A stretch of 64,000 nucleotides of DNA from assembly GCF_033439725.1 (NCBI RefSeq), contig NW_026944388.1, positions 2,852,001 to 2,916,000 on the forward strand, given 5' to 3'. The notes beneath the pieces are model-generated. The model was not told the DNA's origin. It did not search any database and saw nothing but the letters and a program-made list of their open reading frames with translations. Source of the stretch: Neurospora tetraspora (Eukaryota; Ascomycota; Sordariomycetes; Sordariales; Sordariaceae). Below, piece by piece: positions 10,760 to 20,191 of this stretch (positions are counted from its first letter, which is position 1; each line of letters opens with the position of its first letter). Both the position numbers and the translations under genes were made by a program.

Positions 10760-11209
10760 GGGGCATGATACCCAAGGCGTTGATGGAAGATAGGAACGAG
10801 GTTTAGGGCCACAAACAGCGGCAATCATCAATACAAGACTATTGATTGATATTCGGAACTTACATATGCCCGGCACCGGCGTCGTCAAGATGAGGGGCCC
10901 GAGGGGGGTCTTTGCACTTGCTTATCAATGACCTTTGCTTACTTCAATGACTTATCTCTCCATCCATCCATCTTTTCTTCTTTGCCTTATCATACTTAGC
11001 CGACAGAGCCTCATCGCCCATCAACAACATCGACGTCGACCATCTCTTTCCACTCAACACAGACAATGACGCCTTAAACCTCACCCTCTTCCCATTTTTA
11101 TCTATATAGTCATATCCCACCCCCTCCTGGTCATCTCCCTATTCCCCTTGCCTCCTCCTCAACACCAACCATCACCCTCGCCCCTCCCCTCCCCCAACCT
11201 CAACACAAA
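10760..11209. other. Intergenic, pyrimidine-rich P450 leader
   Basis: 450 bp between the small Cys-rich gene and the P450. The last ~130 bp before 11210 are strongly C/T-rich on the plus strand, a frequent feature of filamentous fungal promoters and leaders. A TATATAG stretch lies at 11103-11109. Nothing else is seen. Confidence 0.45.
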
Positions 11210-13432
11210 ATGATTCTCCTCACCCTCCCCATCCTCCTCCTCCTCATCTACACCCTCCACGCCCTCATCTACATGCCCCTCACCTCCCCACTCTCCTCCC
11301 TCCCAGGCCCTTTTTACACAAAATTCACCTCCCTCGTTCTCAAGTACCACGAGCTCCGCGCCACCCGCACCCGGTACATCCACGCCCTGCACCTCCGCTA
11401 CGGACCCGTGGTCCGTGTCAGCCCGAATGAAGTGAGCTTTGCGTCGAGGGAAGGCGTGAAAGAGATTTATTGCTCTGGTGGAAGCGGGTTTGATAAGAGT
11501 CGGTGGTATGATTTGTTTAAGGTTTATGGACGGAGGTGGGTATTGTGCTTTCTGCTTTGCTTTTTTGGTGACGGGTTTGGGAGGGGAGAGGGGTGTGAGA
11601 GTGGGGGATCAGTGTGAAAGGTGGCAGGGGAAATGGGATGGGCTTGGGTGTTGAAGGGGGGAGATTTCGATTGCAGGGGAAAGGGAATGGTGGGAAGCAC
11701 GGGAGGGAGAGGAAGTGGATGGGGGATGGTGGTGATTGAAACATTTCGACGGCTTGGTTCATATGGTTTGCTTTGCTTTGTTGAAAGATGCTGATGTGTG
11801 TGTGTTTCTTAGGACGATGTTTACTACGCTTAATAAAGAAGACGTGAGTCTAGCGGAGGGCGGTAACTCAAGCATACTTTGAAGCTAATTCTTGATCTTG
11901 AAGCACGCGAAACGGAAACGAATTCTTGCGGACCGCTATGCCAATAGCAATGTTATGCGTCAACCATCGCTCAATGGCATTGTCGAACGGGCGGAGAGAG
12001 TAGTCAAGAGGTGTGTCGAGTCTTTGGGCGGAAGTCTTGATCTATATGTAAGTTTTCTTTCGACAATTTGATATGGAGACTACACGAACTCATAGCTGAC
12101 ATGCTCCCTAGATTTGTGAGTCTCCTCTGGAGTATTATGATGAACATTATCAAGTATATGTCGGACATGATAACTTACACCACAACACCCAGGCCTTCAC
12201 TCATACGCTTACGACTGCGTAACCCACCACTTGTTCCATCCGTACGGGGCAGATTCGCTCCGGAACAAGCAAGACGAGGAGATTATGCGCGAAGTGACGT
12301 TCGATGACAGTTTGCAGAGTGAGTGTCAAAACCGATCCCCTACATATCCTACCAAGATTCCACGAACCCACGCCAAATAACTGGCCAGCTGGACAAAACG
12401 AATGGCTAACCTACCTACACTCACACCAAATAAAGACCGACAACTAAGTTACTACAGTCCCACCTTACACAAAGCAATCTCCAAGATCCTCTATATCTGG
12501 GGCGTCAAGCCGCGCGAGACCCCCTTGGCCGATAAATTCGTCCTCGATACCGCCGCTAAGACGGACGCAGCGCCTTTCACCCTTCTTAACCGACTCCAAA
12601 GCGCGTTAACCAACAACAGCAACGACGATGACGACAAGGACAAGGACAACAGCAAACTCGCAAAGATAGACCAACTCGACATCGCAGCCGAAGTCCTCGA
12701 CCACATGGTAGCTGGCATCGACACCACCGGTGACGCGCTCTGCTTCCTCATGTGGGAGCTCTCGCAGCCGCGATCTCTTCAATATCAGACCAGGTTGCGA
12801 GAGGAACTGTTGTCTTCCCCGTCGTCGTCAGACATCAACTTTGACAAACTCCCCTACCTCGACGCCATAGTCATGGAAGGCCTGAGATGTTTTCCCGCCA
12901 TCCCCATGTCTCTCCCGCGAATCGTGCCTAGGGGCGGCAAGACCATCGATGGATATTTCCTGCCGCAGGGAACGACGGTCAGTTGCCAGGCGCATTCGGT
13001 GCATAGGATCGATCAAGAGGCGTGGGGCCCGGATCCGGATACGTTTAGGCCGGAGAGGTGGTTGGAAGATGGGAAGGGGGATGCGGAGAGGAGGAGGTTG
13101 TTCTTTGCTTTTGCTAATGGGGGGAGGGGGTGTGTGGGTAAACAGTAAGTTGTCTTTCTTGTTCTTCGTTTGCTTCCTTTGGTTTTTGTGTGGGTGTGTG
13201 TCATGGGCTGAGTTTGGACTTTGGTGTGTGTGTCTGACATGTTAGCAGTTTGGCACTGGCCGAGATGAAGATCTTGCTCCGAGAGGTGTATTCCAGGTTT
13301 ACTACGATTCCAGATAAGACGATGAGGGAGGAGGATATGGAGATGGCCGACCAGCTTATATCGTCGAGGCCGGCTGGGTTGAAGTGTCTGTTGAAGTTTG
13401 AGCCAATTGGTGGGCAGGAGGTGGCGGTCTAG
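11210..13432 (+). CDS. Cytochrome P450 monooxygenase, seven exons including a 4-nt microexon
   Basis: Exons 11210-11535, 11813-11843, 11904-12047, 12112-12115, 12193-12318, 12436-13144 and 13249-13432 sum to 1524 nt, 507 residues, the usual P450 length, with every junction in phase. An N-terminal hydrophobic anchor (LTLPILLLLIYTLHAL) places it in the ER membrane. Family motifs in order: MFTTLNKEDHAKRKR (C-helix), AGIDTTGD (I-helix oxygen-binding), EGLR (ExxR), FRPERW (PERF) and the haem loop FANGGRGCVGKH with the Cys ligand. The resemblance is to fungal secondary-metabolite P450s of the pisatin demethylase/benzoate hydroxylase broad group, but the substrate cannot be told. No synthase or transporter lies nearby, so it is not in an obvious cluster. 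The acceptor AAAG at 12432-12435 and the 4-nt exon are the least standard junctions; both are supported by conserved residues on either side. Confidence 0.9.
12112..12115 (+). other. 4-nt microexon of the P450 gene
   Basis: Exon 3 ends in phase 0 after Leu-Asp-Leu-Tyr, while the next conserved segment (LHSYAYDCVTHHLFHP) needs one extra base. The bases ATTT at 12112-12115 are bounded by a CTCCCTAG acceptor with a GCTGAC branch point and by a GTGAGT donor. They supply exactly Ile plus the first base of Cys. Without it the frame ends within a few codons on every simple alternative I tried. Confidence 0.7.
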
Positions 13433-14016
13433 GGGGTTGTGTAAACCGGTTGTACTAAAACCGTTGTACTATATTGCGAGTTTACAGCGTGCCGTCCGTG
13501 AAAGAAACCATAGACAATACCTAACGATGTATTTATTTGTCTGTTTGGGGTTCTCTTTGTCGGATCTTGATCTAGATGTTGGTGCGGGTTGGTATAGCTT
13601 GTCACATAGGTCTAGTTGGGGGTTGATTGCTATTGCCGCCCTCACTTGGCAAAGTATATCGGATGTGTTTCGGATTTCTTCCTGAATGCCGCCCACGTTC
13701 CACCTCATCGTAAGTCCAACGTTGCCGAAGGAGAGAGAACTAGTCTTGCCCAGACAAGCCGGAGTTGTCGTGGAATTTCAGAGGTTCCAGATACGGAGAC
13801 AAACCGGGGAGATCCAGGCCGGGCGACATGGTGGACGTCCAGTTGACCGACAACCATGAAGGCCTCCGCCTGCTCGGTTACCGGAAGTGCAATGAACCAA
13901 AGTGGAACTGGTCTCTGGTGTGGACAATGCACGACACAGGGAACGCCCCCATTTGCGTGGATCTTTAGAGGTACCGGCCGGTTATCAAGGGGTCCTTTCC
14001 ATCTCTGTGCCCATCT
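13433..14016. other. Intergenic left of the transposon relic
   Basis: 3' flank of the P450 gene followed by ordinary-composition DNA up to the left inverted repeat. No gene or clear repeat is seen. Confidence 0.4.
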
Positions 14017-14456
14017 GGGGTGTTGCGTAACGGACTTGGAAAACGATACGTACCGCACCCCCAGTCACCGCACATCTACTGCTTAGAACGGTATGGCTTC
14101 TTGAGTCCCGTAATCGTATAGTCTTTGCCTCTTTAGGTAATATATATAGAGTTGAAGCCAGCTGAGTTAACTCTTTATACATAAGAGTCGTGTACGGCTG
14201 TTGTGTTGACTTAGTAAAATTGTGAAAGTTATAAAAGGGTAGCCTATAAAAGTCATAATATAGAGTGTGGTATTATAAGTGACCGCACTGCTTACCATTA
14301 TTGATAATATTTAATACTAGTCTCCTTATTAATATTTAATATTGGTCTCCTTAAATTGTTTGATAACTTTACTAATAAATTAGTAAAGTTTAATTCCTAT
14401 AGTAAAGTTCTTCTAGCTATCTTTTATATAGGTAGTTATTTTAGTGTATGTATATT

Positions 14457-14735
14457 GGTTCGATAAATTTTCGTCTCCTTTATAAATAGGTTCGATAAGC
14501 TTTGCGTTGAATATATTTAAATAGATAGGTTCAATGAATTCTACGTTGAGCGTAGATGGGTTCGATGAGTTCTACGTTAAGGTTATAGTAATAGTACTAT
14601 ATTGTATATAATATATAGTAGATGATAAGGTTGGAAAGCGAAGTTCAATTTCTATAATAAATTCCTTTTGGCTATATTTTGTATAGGGAATTACTTTAGT
14701 AATATAAATTGGTTCGATGAGTTTTATATTGAATA
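14457..14735 (+). repeat. Diverged direct repeats inside the transposon relic
   Basis: At least five copies of a unit reading GGTTCGATGAGTTCTACGTT begin at about 14457, 14489, 14528, 14559 and 14711. Differences between copies are mostly G-to-A or C-to-T, consistent with RIP of an originally regular array. Subterminal repeats of this type often serve as transposase-binding sites. Confidence 0.55.
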
Positions 14736-15660
14736 ATTATTATATATACTAGTAATAACAAAATTATAAAGTTAACAAAGGTTAGTTAATATGTGTATTA
14801 ATCGTATTTTTAATACTACAATTGCATTATTGATTCTGATAATACTAAATGTACTATATAGAATGCCCTAATTATTAGTAATGAATTAATATATATATTA
14901 GAAGGATTTATAGTAGTATATAAATATTATATTAAAAAGTAGTTTTAATATATTTAATACAAATTAAAATATTTATATTGAATTTTATTTCTATAATTGT
15001 AGTATTAGTTTGCTCTTATTACTTTTAATTTTACTAAATAATATTGAATTGTTATGAAGATTGGATTTATTTAGATATAAATCGTATATATTATATAAAT
15101 TTCTATGTATAGTATGTAGTATGTTAGCATTTGTAGTACCTTTTATATATAAACTGTATATATTATATAAAATGCTATGTGTAATTAGTTATATTTCTAG
15201 TGTTTTTCTGAAGCATTTTATCTTTCTTTATTTTTGGATCGGCTACTTTATATATAAGCTTTCTTGTTTTTATTATAATGCGATTTAGTCTTAGGATAGC
15301 AAGTTTAATAATTATATTAAAACTATTGAAACGAAGAGTAAATCTCCCTCCTTTACGAAAGAAAGAGAGAAAAAGAATAAAATATAATAAAGTCGGTTTA
15401 AAATTAAATTGTAAATACTATTTATTATACGAAAACGTACTTTATAAATAATACTAATAGAGAATGAGAGAGTAAACAATTAGTTACTAGATAGAGTAAT
15501 AGTACATAACGATTAGCGATAATATTATTAAAGGAAGCGAAGATAATGATTATCGAAAGCCTTAATTTAGAACCTTATATACAATTTTATAGAGTGTGAA
15601 TAAAATAGATAATAGGTTGTAAAGTAAATAATTAATTAATCCGTCCATTTTAATAGAAAC

Positions 15661-15780
15661 TGACGGGGTGAGCACTCTTATATGCCATAACATACTCAAA
15701 TAAGTATGCCTATACCTGACTCAGTATGTGTCACGATAGGGTAGAGATATCTAGGCACCACCTGGAATATCTCCTGGCAT
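15661..15780. other. GC-richer island inside the AT-rich relic
   Basis: Starting at TGACGGGGTGAGCAC and running to about CTCCTGGCAT, base composition returns to near normal for ~120 bp inside otherwise very AT-rich DNA. It may be a later insertion (for example a small repeat-element fragment) or a stretch that escaped mutation. It cannot be assigned from sequence alone. Confidence 0.35.
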
Positions 15781-16344
15781 TATTAATATCCTATTTGGGT
15801 TTGTATTCGAAAAGCTTTTAAAATTCTTATTAATTTATAACGACGACGGCGAATTTTAAAGAAGGGTAGTAGTAGCAGTATTAACGTAACTAGTAGAAGG
15901 TGGTTGTATAGGGAGAAGTAAAAAGGTAAATAAGAGAGACGTGGGTAGGGAGAAATATTAGTATATATATTATTTTATTTATTTTTCTAGGAAGTGACCA
16001 TGCTAGTAGTAAGATTAGTACCTACTTACTACTGTAATGTACTAGATTTTGTGCAATACCAGTAACTTTCTCAAAACACTAGCAATTTCGTCGCAAATAA
16101 TAGGAATCACATTGTTTGAATGACCTCTATTTATTGCTAAAGTTGTATAAAAGCGTATGAAAGAATACTAGTATAATTGTATTGTATCGTGAACTGCACG
16201 CATGTTCTGGTAATGCATCTGGTTTTGGCGTGCACGGCTAATAAATTTTATGTTATATGAATATTTACGATATTTTTTCTAGATGGGAGGAGGTGATTGG
16301 GGGTGTGGTACGTACTGTTTTCCAAGTCGGATACGCAAAGCCCC

Positions 16345-17716
16345 ATCTGGCCACCCCTCCGGCGAGTCAGCTTGCAAGAGGCATCGGGCCGGAACTTGAG
16401 GATCGAGAGCAGAGGTGGAAACGCCGAGTGGATGAGGGGCAAACTTCGCATCAAAATCTTCCCGCAGTTGCCATTTGAACCTGCGCCATTGCGCGTCCTG
16501 TTGCTGGCTTGCAGTGGGCAGGGAGAACGGTAGGAACGACCTTCTCCCATTGTGCTCAAAGCGTGAAAGAACGAACTACACCACCACCTGGCAACTGGCC
16601 GATGAAGGCACGATGACAGTTGGTTCAAGGCAGTACGGCAGCTAGTGCTGCCTAGCTTGAGGAACGGGGACATGTCTCGGGTACATTGCCGACAGCCCGT
16701 TTGTAGCGGTGATCACATACCAAACAAAGACGTGCAACAAGTACCCTGGACTTTCTCTCACATGAACCACAGGTACACGGCCAGGGCACCACGGACGAAA
16801 ATCCTTTGGCCGACAAATCCTCTTGCCCGCCAACCACTGCCCACTGACCACTGACTGCCCCGCCTTGTTGCCCGTGCCCGGTTTAAGATCCATTCTGCAG
16901 CACCGATCCACATCCACTGCTTTCTCGTCCTTTTTAAAAACCTCTCTTTGCTGCCTTTTTGCAAACCTCACTTCATTCTACCCATCAACCGCCATCAGCA
17001 GCGACATCGTCCTTGCATCCAACCAAGACCACAAAGGCGACCGGGCTATCTGTCCATCTGTCCATCAACTCCACCTCCCCCGGATTTTGGGTGCAGCAAC
17101 ACGGAAGTGAAGTGAATCCACAATCCCGGCAGAAACCCACACAAAGTCACTCGACTCCATCCGCTCCGCTCCGTCCAGAAAGGAAGCCCGCTCGTCACAG
17201 AGGGAGAAAAAATTTCGCTTGCCTCAAAAGCCATCCTCTCTCCCGCCCAGCTTTCTGTTCCGGCACCGCCAAGGTTCAGAACAACCACCACCAGACCCAA
17301 CATAAGCATTTTGCGCGACACAGCGTTGTTTATGTATCAGCACGACCAGCACGCCGTCTTCCGACACTCTCCCCCCATCAAGCTGCATTTTCGCATATCG
17401 CGGAAACCCTGTAGCTTCCAACAAAGCACCGACGGTTGAATCGCCATCCCCACGGTCGTCTGCCAGCGTTAATGCCTACCTTCGATCACGATAACCACCC
17501 GGTCTACCCTATGTCAACTCAAAGTAATCGTCAATAACTGACCCCTTTGGCTCGTCTCGCCTCTCGATCTTTCTCTCACACGTCTCCGTGCAACAAGAAG
17601 CCCCGCTTTCCACGACATCGTCGACCAGTCTACTAGTCTGCCCTCGCTAGGTACCGTCTACCAGACCCCCAACAAACTCCAACAAAGTCTCCCGTTTCGC
17701 CGTCAATACCGCAAAA
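16345..17716. promoter_or_regulatory. Promoter and long 5' leader region of eIF5
   Basis: 1.4 kb of normal-composition DNA between the transposon relic and the eIF5 start codon. The last ~400 bp are C-rich and look like a long leader. A small upstream frame at 17472-17537 is listed separately. I see no protein gene here. Confidence 0.45.
17472..17537 (+). promoter_or_regulatory. Upstream ORF in the eIF5 leader
   Basis: An ATG at 17472 opens a 21-codon frame (MPTFDHDNHPVYPMSTQ...) ending at TAA 17535-17537, 179 bp before the eIF5 start. A second in-frame ATG lies at 17511. Both have pyrimidines at -3 and so are weak start sites, whereas the main start (AAAAATGG) is strong. It matters only if this region is in the mature transcript. 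Confidence 0.4.
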
Positions 17717-18994
17717 ATGGTTGCTCTTATCAACGTTCGCCGGGACAACCCCGATCCCTTCTATCGCTACAAGATGGAGCGTATCCAGACCAAGATTGAA
17801 GGCAAGGGTAACGGTATCAAGACCGTCGTTGTCAACCTCAGCAGCGTTGCCCAGTCCCTGGCTCGTCCTGGTGGCTACCTGATCAAGTACTTCGGTTTCG
17901 AGCTTGGTGCTCAGACCAACATTGATCCTCCTGATGACCGCTGGATCATCAACGGTTCCCACGAGGCCAGCAAGCTCCAGGACCTCCTCGATGGCTTCAT
18001 TGCCAAGTTCGTCCTCTGCAAGAAGTGCAAGAACCCCGAGACCGTTGTCCAGATCAAGGACGAGAAGATCACTCTCGACTGCAAGGCCTGTGGCCAGCGC
18101 TCCAAGGTCGAGCCCCAGCTCAAGCTGACCTCCTTCATCCTCAAGAACGTCCCCAAGAAGACCAAGAAGGATAAGGCCGAGCGCAAGGCTGCCCGCAAGG
18201 CCCGCCAGAACGGCGGCGATAAGGACGGTTCCGGTGACGAGAACGGCTCTGACCAGGCCTCTCCTGCCATTGAGGATAAGAACATCGAATATGCTAGCGA
18301 TGATGATGAGCTTACTCGCAAGATCAAGACCGAGGCTCAGAGCTTGCAGTTGGACAGGAGAGAGGCTCCTAAGGAAGAGGAGTGGGCCGTCGACATGAGC
18401 GAGGAGGCCGTCCGTGCCCGTCAGCAGAACCTTCCTGGCGAATTCAAGCAGAAGCTCGTCCTGAATGGTGAAGAAGACGAGGAGGAAGAGGGTGGAAATA
18501 CCGTCTACGACCAGCTCGGCACTTGGATCGAGGATGAAGCCAAGGCCAAGGGTGGCATTACCAACGTCGACGACGTCGATATCTACGTCAAGGCCAAGGA
18601 GCTCGGCATCGATGCCAAGCACCGCACCGTCCAGGTTCTTGTTCAGTGTCTCTTTGACGAGAACATCGTTGCGCAGATCCCCAAGCGTGCTCCCATGCTC
18701 AAGAGACTCATCACCTCCGAGCGTCACGAGAAGGCCCTCCTTGGCGGTACCGAGCGTCTCCTTGCCGACCTCGGCAAGGAGTCCTATGACAAGATCGTCA
18801 AGATTCTCCAGCTCTACTACCACCACGACCTCTGCTCCGAGGAGGTTATCACCAAGTGGGGTAGCAAGGCTTCCAAGAAGTACGTCGATGGCTCTACCTC
18901 CAAGAAGATCCGCAAGGCTGCTGAGCCCTTCCTCACCTGGCTCGCCGAGGCCGAGTCTGAGGAGGACTCCGATGAGGAGGAGGACGATGAGTAA
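17717..18994 (+). CDS. tif5: Translation initiation factor eIF5
   Basis: Intronless, 425 residues. eIF5 is the GTPase-activating protein for eIF2 in the 43S/48S preinitiation complex. The N-terminal domain carries INVRRDNPDPFYRYKM, in which Arg17 matches the arginine finger of yeast eIF5 (Arg15), followed by GRGNGIKT-like KGNGIKTVVVN and YLIKYFGFELGAQT. A C4 zinc ribbon follows with Cys101, Cys104, Cys122 and Cys125 (CKKC and CKAC). A Lys/Arg-rich linker and an acidic stretch lead to the C-terminal W2/HEAT-like domain, which ends in aromatic/acidic boxes (FLTWLAEAESEEDSDEEED) that bind eIF2-beta and eIF3. Length and motif order match the fungal family fully. Codon choice is strongly biased to C-ending codons, as expected of a highly expressed gene. 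Confidence 0.97.
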   Translation: MVALINVRRDNPDPFYRYKMERIQTKIEGKGNGIKTVVVNLSSVAQSLARPGGYLIKYFGFELGAQTNIDPPDDRWIINGSHEASKLQDLLDGFIAKFVLCKKCKNPETVVQIKDEKITLDCKACGQRSKVEPQLKLTSFILKNVPKKTKKDKAERKAARKARQNGGDKDGSGDENGSDQASPAIEDKNIEYASDDDELTRKIKTEAQSLQLDRREAPKEEEWAVDMSEEAVRARQQNLPGEFKQKLVLNGEEDEEEEGGNTVYDQLGTWIEDEAKAKGGITNVDDVDIYVKAKELGIDAKHRTVQVLVQCLFDENIVAQIPKRAPMLKRLITSERHEKALLGGTERLLADLGKESYDKIVKILQLYYHHDLCSEEVITKWGSKASKKYVDGSTSKKIRKAAEPFLTWLAEAESEEDSDEEEDDE

Positions 18995-20191
18995 ATCATC
19001 TCCCTCGCCACCAAGGATATCTCTGCCGCTGCCACTTGGCGCGTGCTTTAGTTTGCTCTTTGTATCGTTTTGAGAGGATCCAAAAACAGGAAGCAGATTG
19101 ATAAATACATGAAAGGGTCGCGATCAGTTTTCTCCACTCATTGTCAGAGGTCTCGGTTCATGTCTGTCCCATTGGCTCGCACTCGATGTTTTGTCTTGTC
19201 TGCGTATTGCTACTGGGACTTTCATGAACGTAATCTAGTTAGTCGTTGAATTGACATCTCACTTATATCTCCACAAATGTTCCATATGCTGCTCAAGTGA
19301 TGTCAGAAACATAATAACTGCCCGAGTCTTTCCACCCGAGCCGTTGTGGTCCTTTCCCGAAGCGGCTATGAGAGATCGTCAGGGGTTAAAGTACCCGAGA
19401 CAGTCAGTCCGGGGTGTAGTCGCCTCCATGTCCTTGTCGACGGAACAGTGTCACATCGAACGTCTTCCTAGTTTAGCATATTGTATCCCGCTAGCATGTC
19501 ATTGACTCTCTTCTGGTTTTAATAGTCCCGTCATGATCGTGTGTTTTCTACTTGTTGTTTTCTAGTGTCATCAACGAGCGAGGCAAGCTAGCTCTACTGT
19601 GTTCAAGGTGCCAGCATGGTTTATCATTAGGTACTCTGAAATGCTCAGAGAGTAAACCATCGGTCATCAGCTCTACCGAGCCAGAACATTTGTCTCGCCC
19701 TCACTTTCCATGGAAAGTTTCGTGATACCAAGGGCATCGGCACCAACATCGAAGACCAGTGTCACAGGAAGATGCTACACATGATGAGGTCAGATCACTG
19801 CCTGTCCTTTTTCATGATCATCACCTTGGATCGACACACAAGCAATAAAGATTTATGTCTGTAAGTTTTTAACTTTCCCTGAGAAAGCCTATGAAATTCC
19901 TTCGGTTATGAACCATAACCTCTTTGTTAACCGTAACTCCTTAAACCATTGCGGAAATGACTTCTGTCACATTCCTAAAGCCACTAAAATATTCTTATTC
20001 TCGGGCGCCAGAAAATTCCCAAGAAGCCATAAAACTGTCCTCGAGCGCCCCTGGGTATCATCACCGTTCATTGCCAACCAACCAACCAACCAACCAGCCA
20101 AACTTCCTGAATACCATCTTCAATTCCAGAACTCCTCGATGCTTGTACCTGTAAAACTCCAGCTTTTCCACACGAATCCCACTCATCGCCA
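18995..20191. other. Intergenic, convergent 3' flanks
   Basis: Lies between the 3' end of eIF5 (plus) and the 3' end of the 20192 gene (minus). A short CCAA tandem run is at about 20078-20098. No gene is supported. Confidence 0.45.

Larger units (their letters stand above)
14017..16344. mobile_element. AT-rich, RIP-like relic of a DNA transposon with terminal inverted repeats
   Basis: The ends at about 14017-14070 and 16291-16344 are inverted copies: GGGGTGTTGCGTAACGGACT on the left matches GGGGCTTTGCGTATCCGACT on the complement of the right end, and the similarity continues through TTGGAAAAC, TACGTACC and CACCCCC for about 55 bp. Both outer ends lie inside the same 9-bp word CCCATCTGG (14010-14018 and 16342-16350), a candidate target-site duplication. 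A 9-bp duplication with long inverted repeats would suit a Mutator-like element. The interior is very AT-rich with abundant TA dinucleotides, as expected after RIP, and keeps no recognisable transposase frame. At 2.3 kb it may be a non-autonomous copy or an internally deleted one. Family assignment is tentative. Confidence 0.65.

Noticed and set aside
11210-13432. P450 as part of a secondary-metabolite cluster
   Set aside because: No polyketide or peptide synthase, terpene cyclase, transporter or pathway regulator is seen within the window around it.
15061-15288. 75-codon Tyr/Ile/Phe-rich frame in the AT-rich relic
   Set aside because: Composition follows entirely from the AT bias; not a membrane protein gene.
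17633-18826. 397-codon minus-strand frame opposite eIF5
   Set aside because: It arises from the strong C-ending codon bias of eIF5 on the other strand; the Leu/Val/Gly/Asp-rich product is typical of such shadows.
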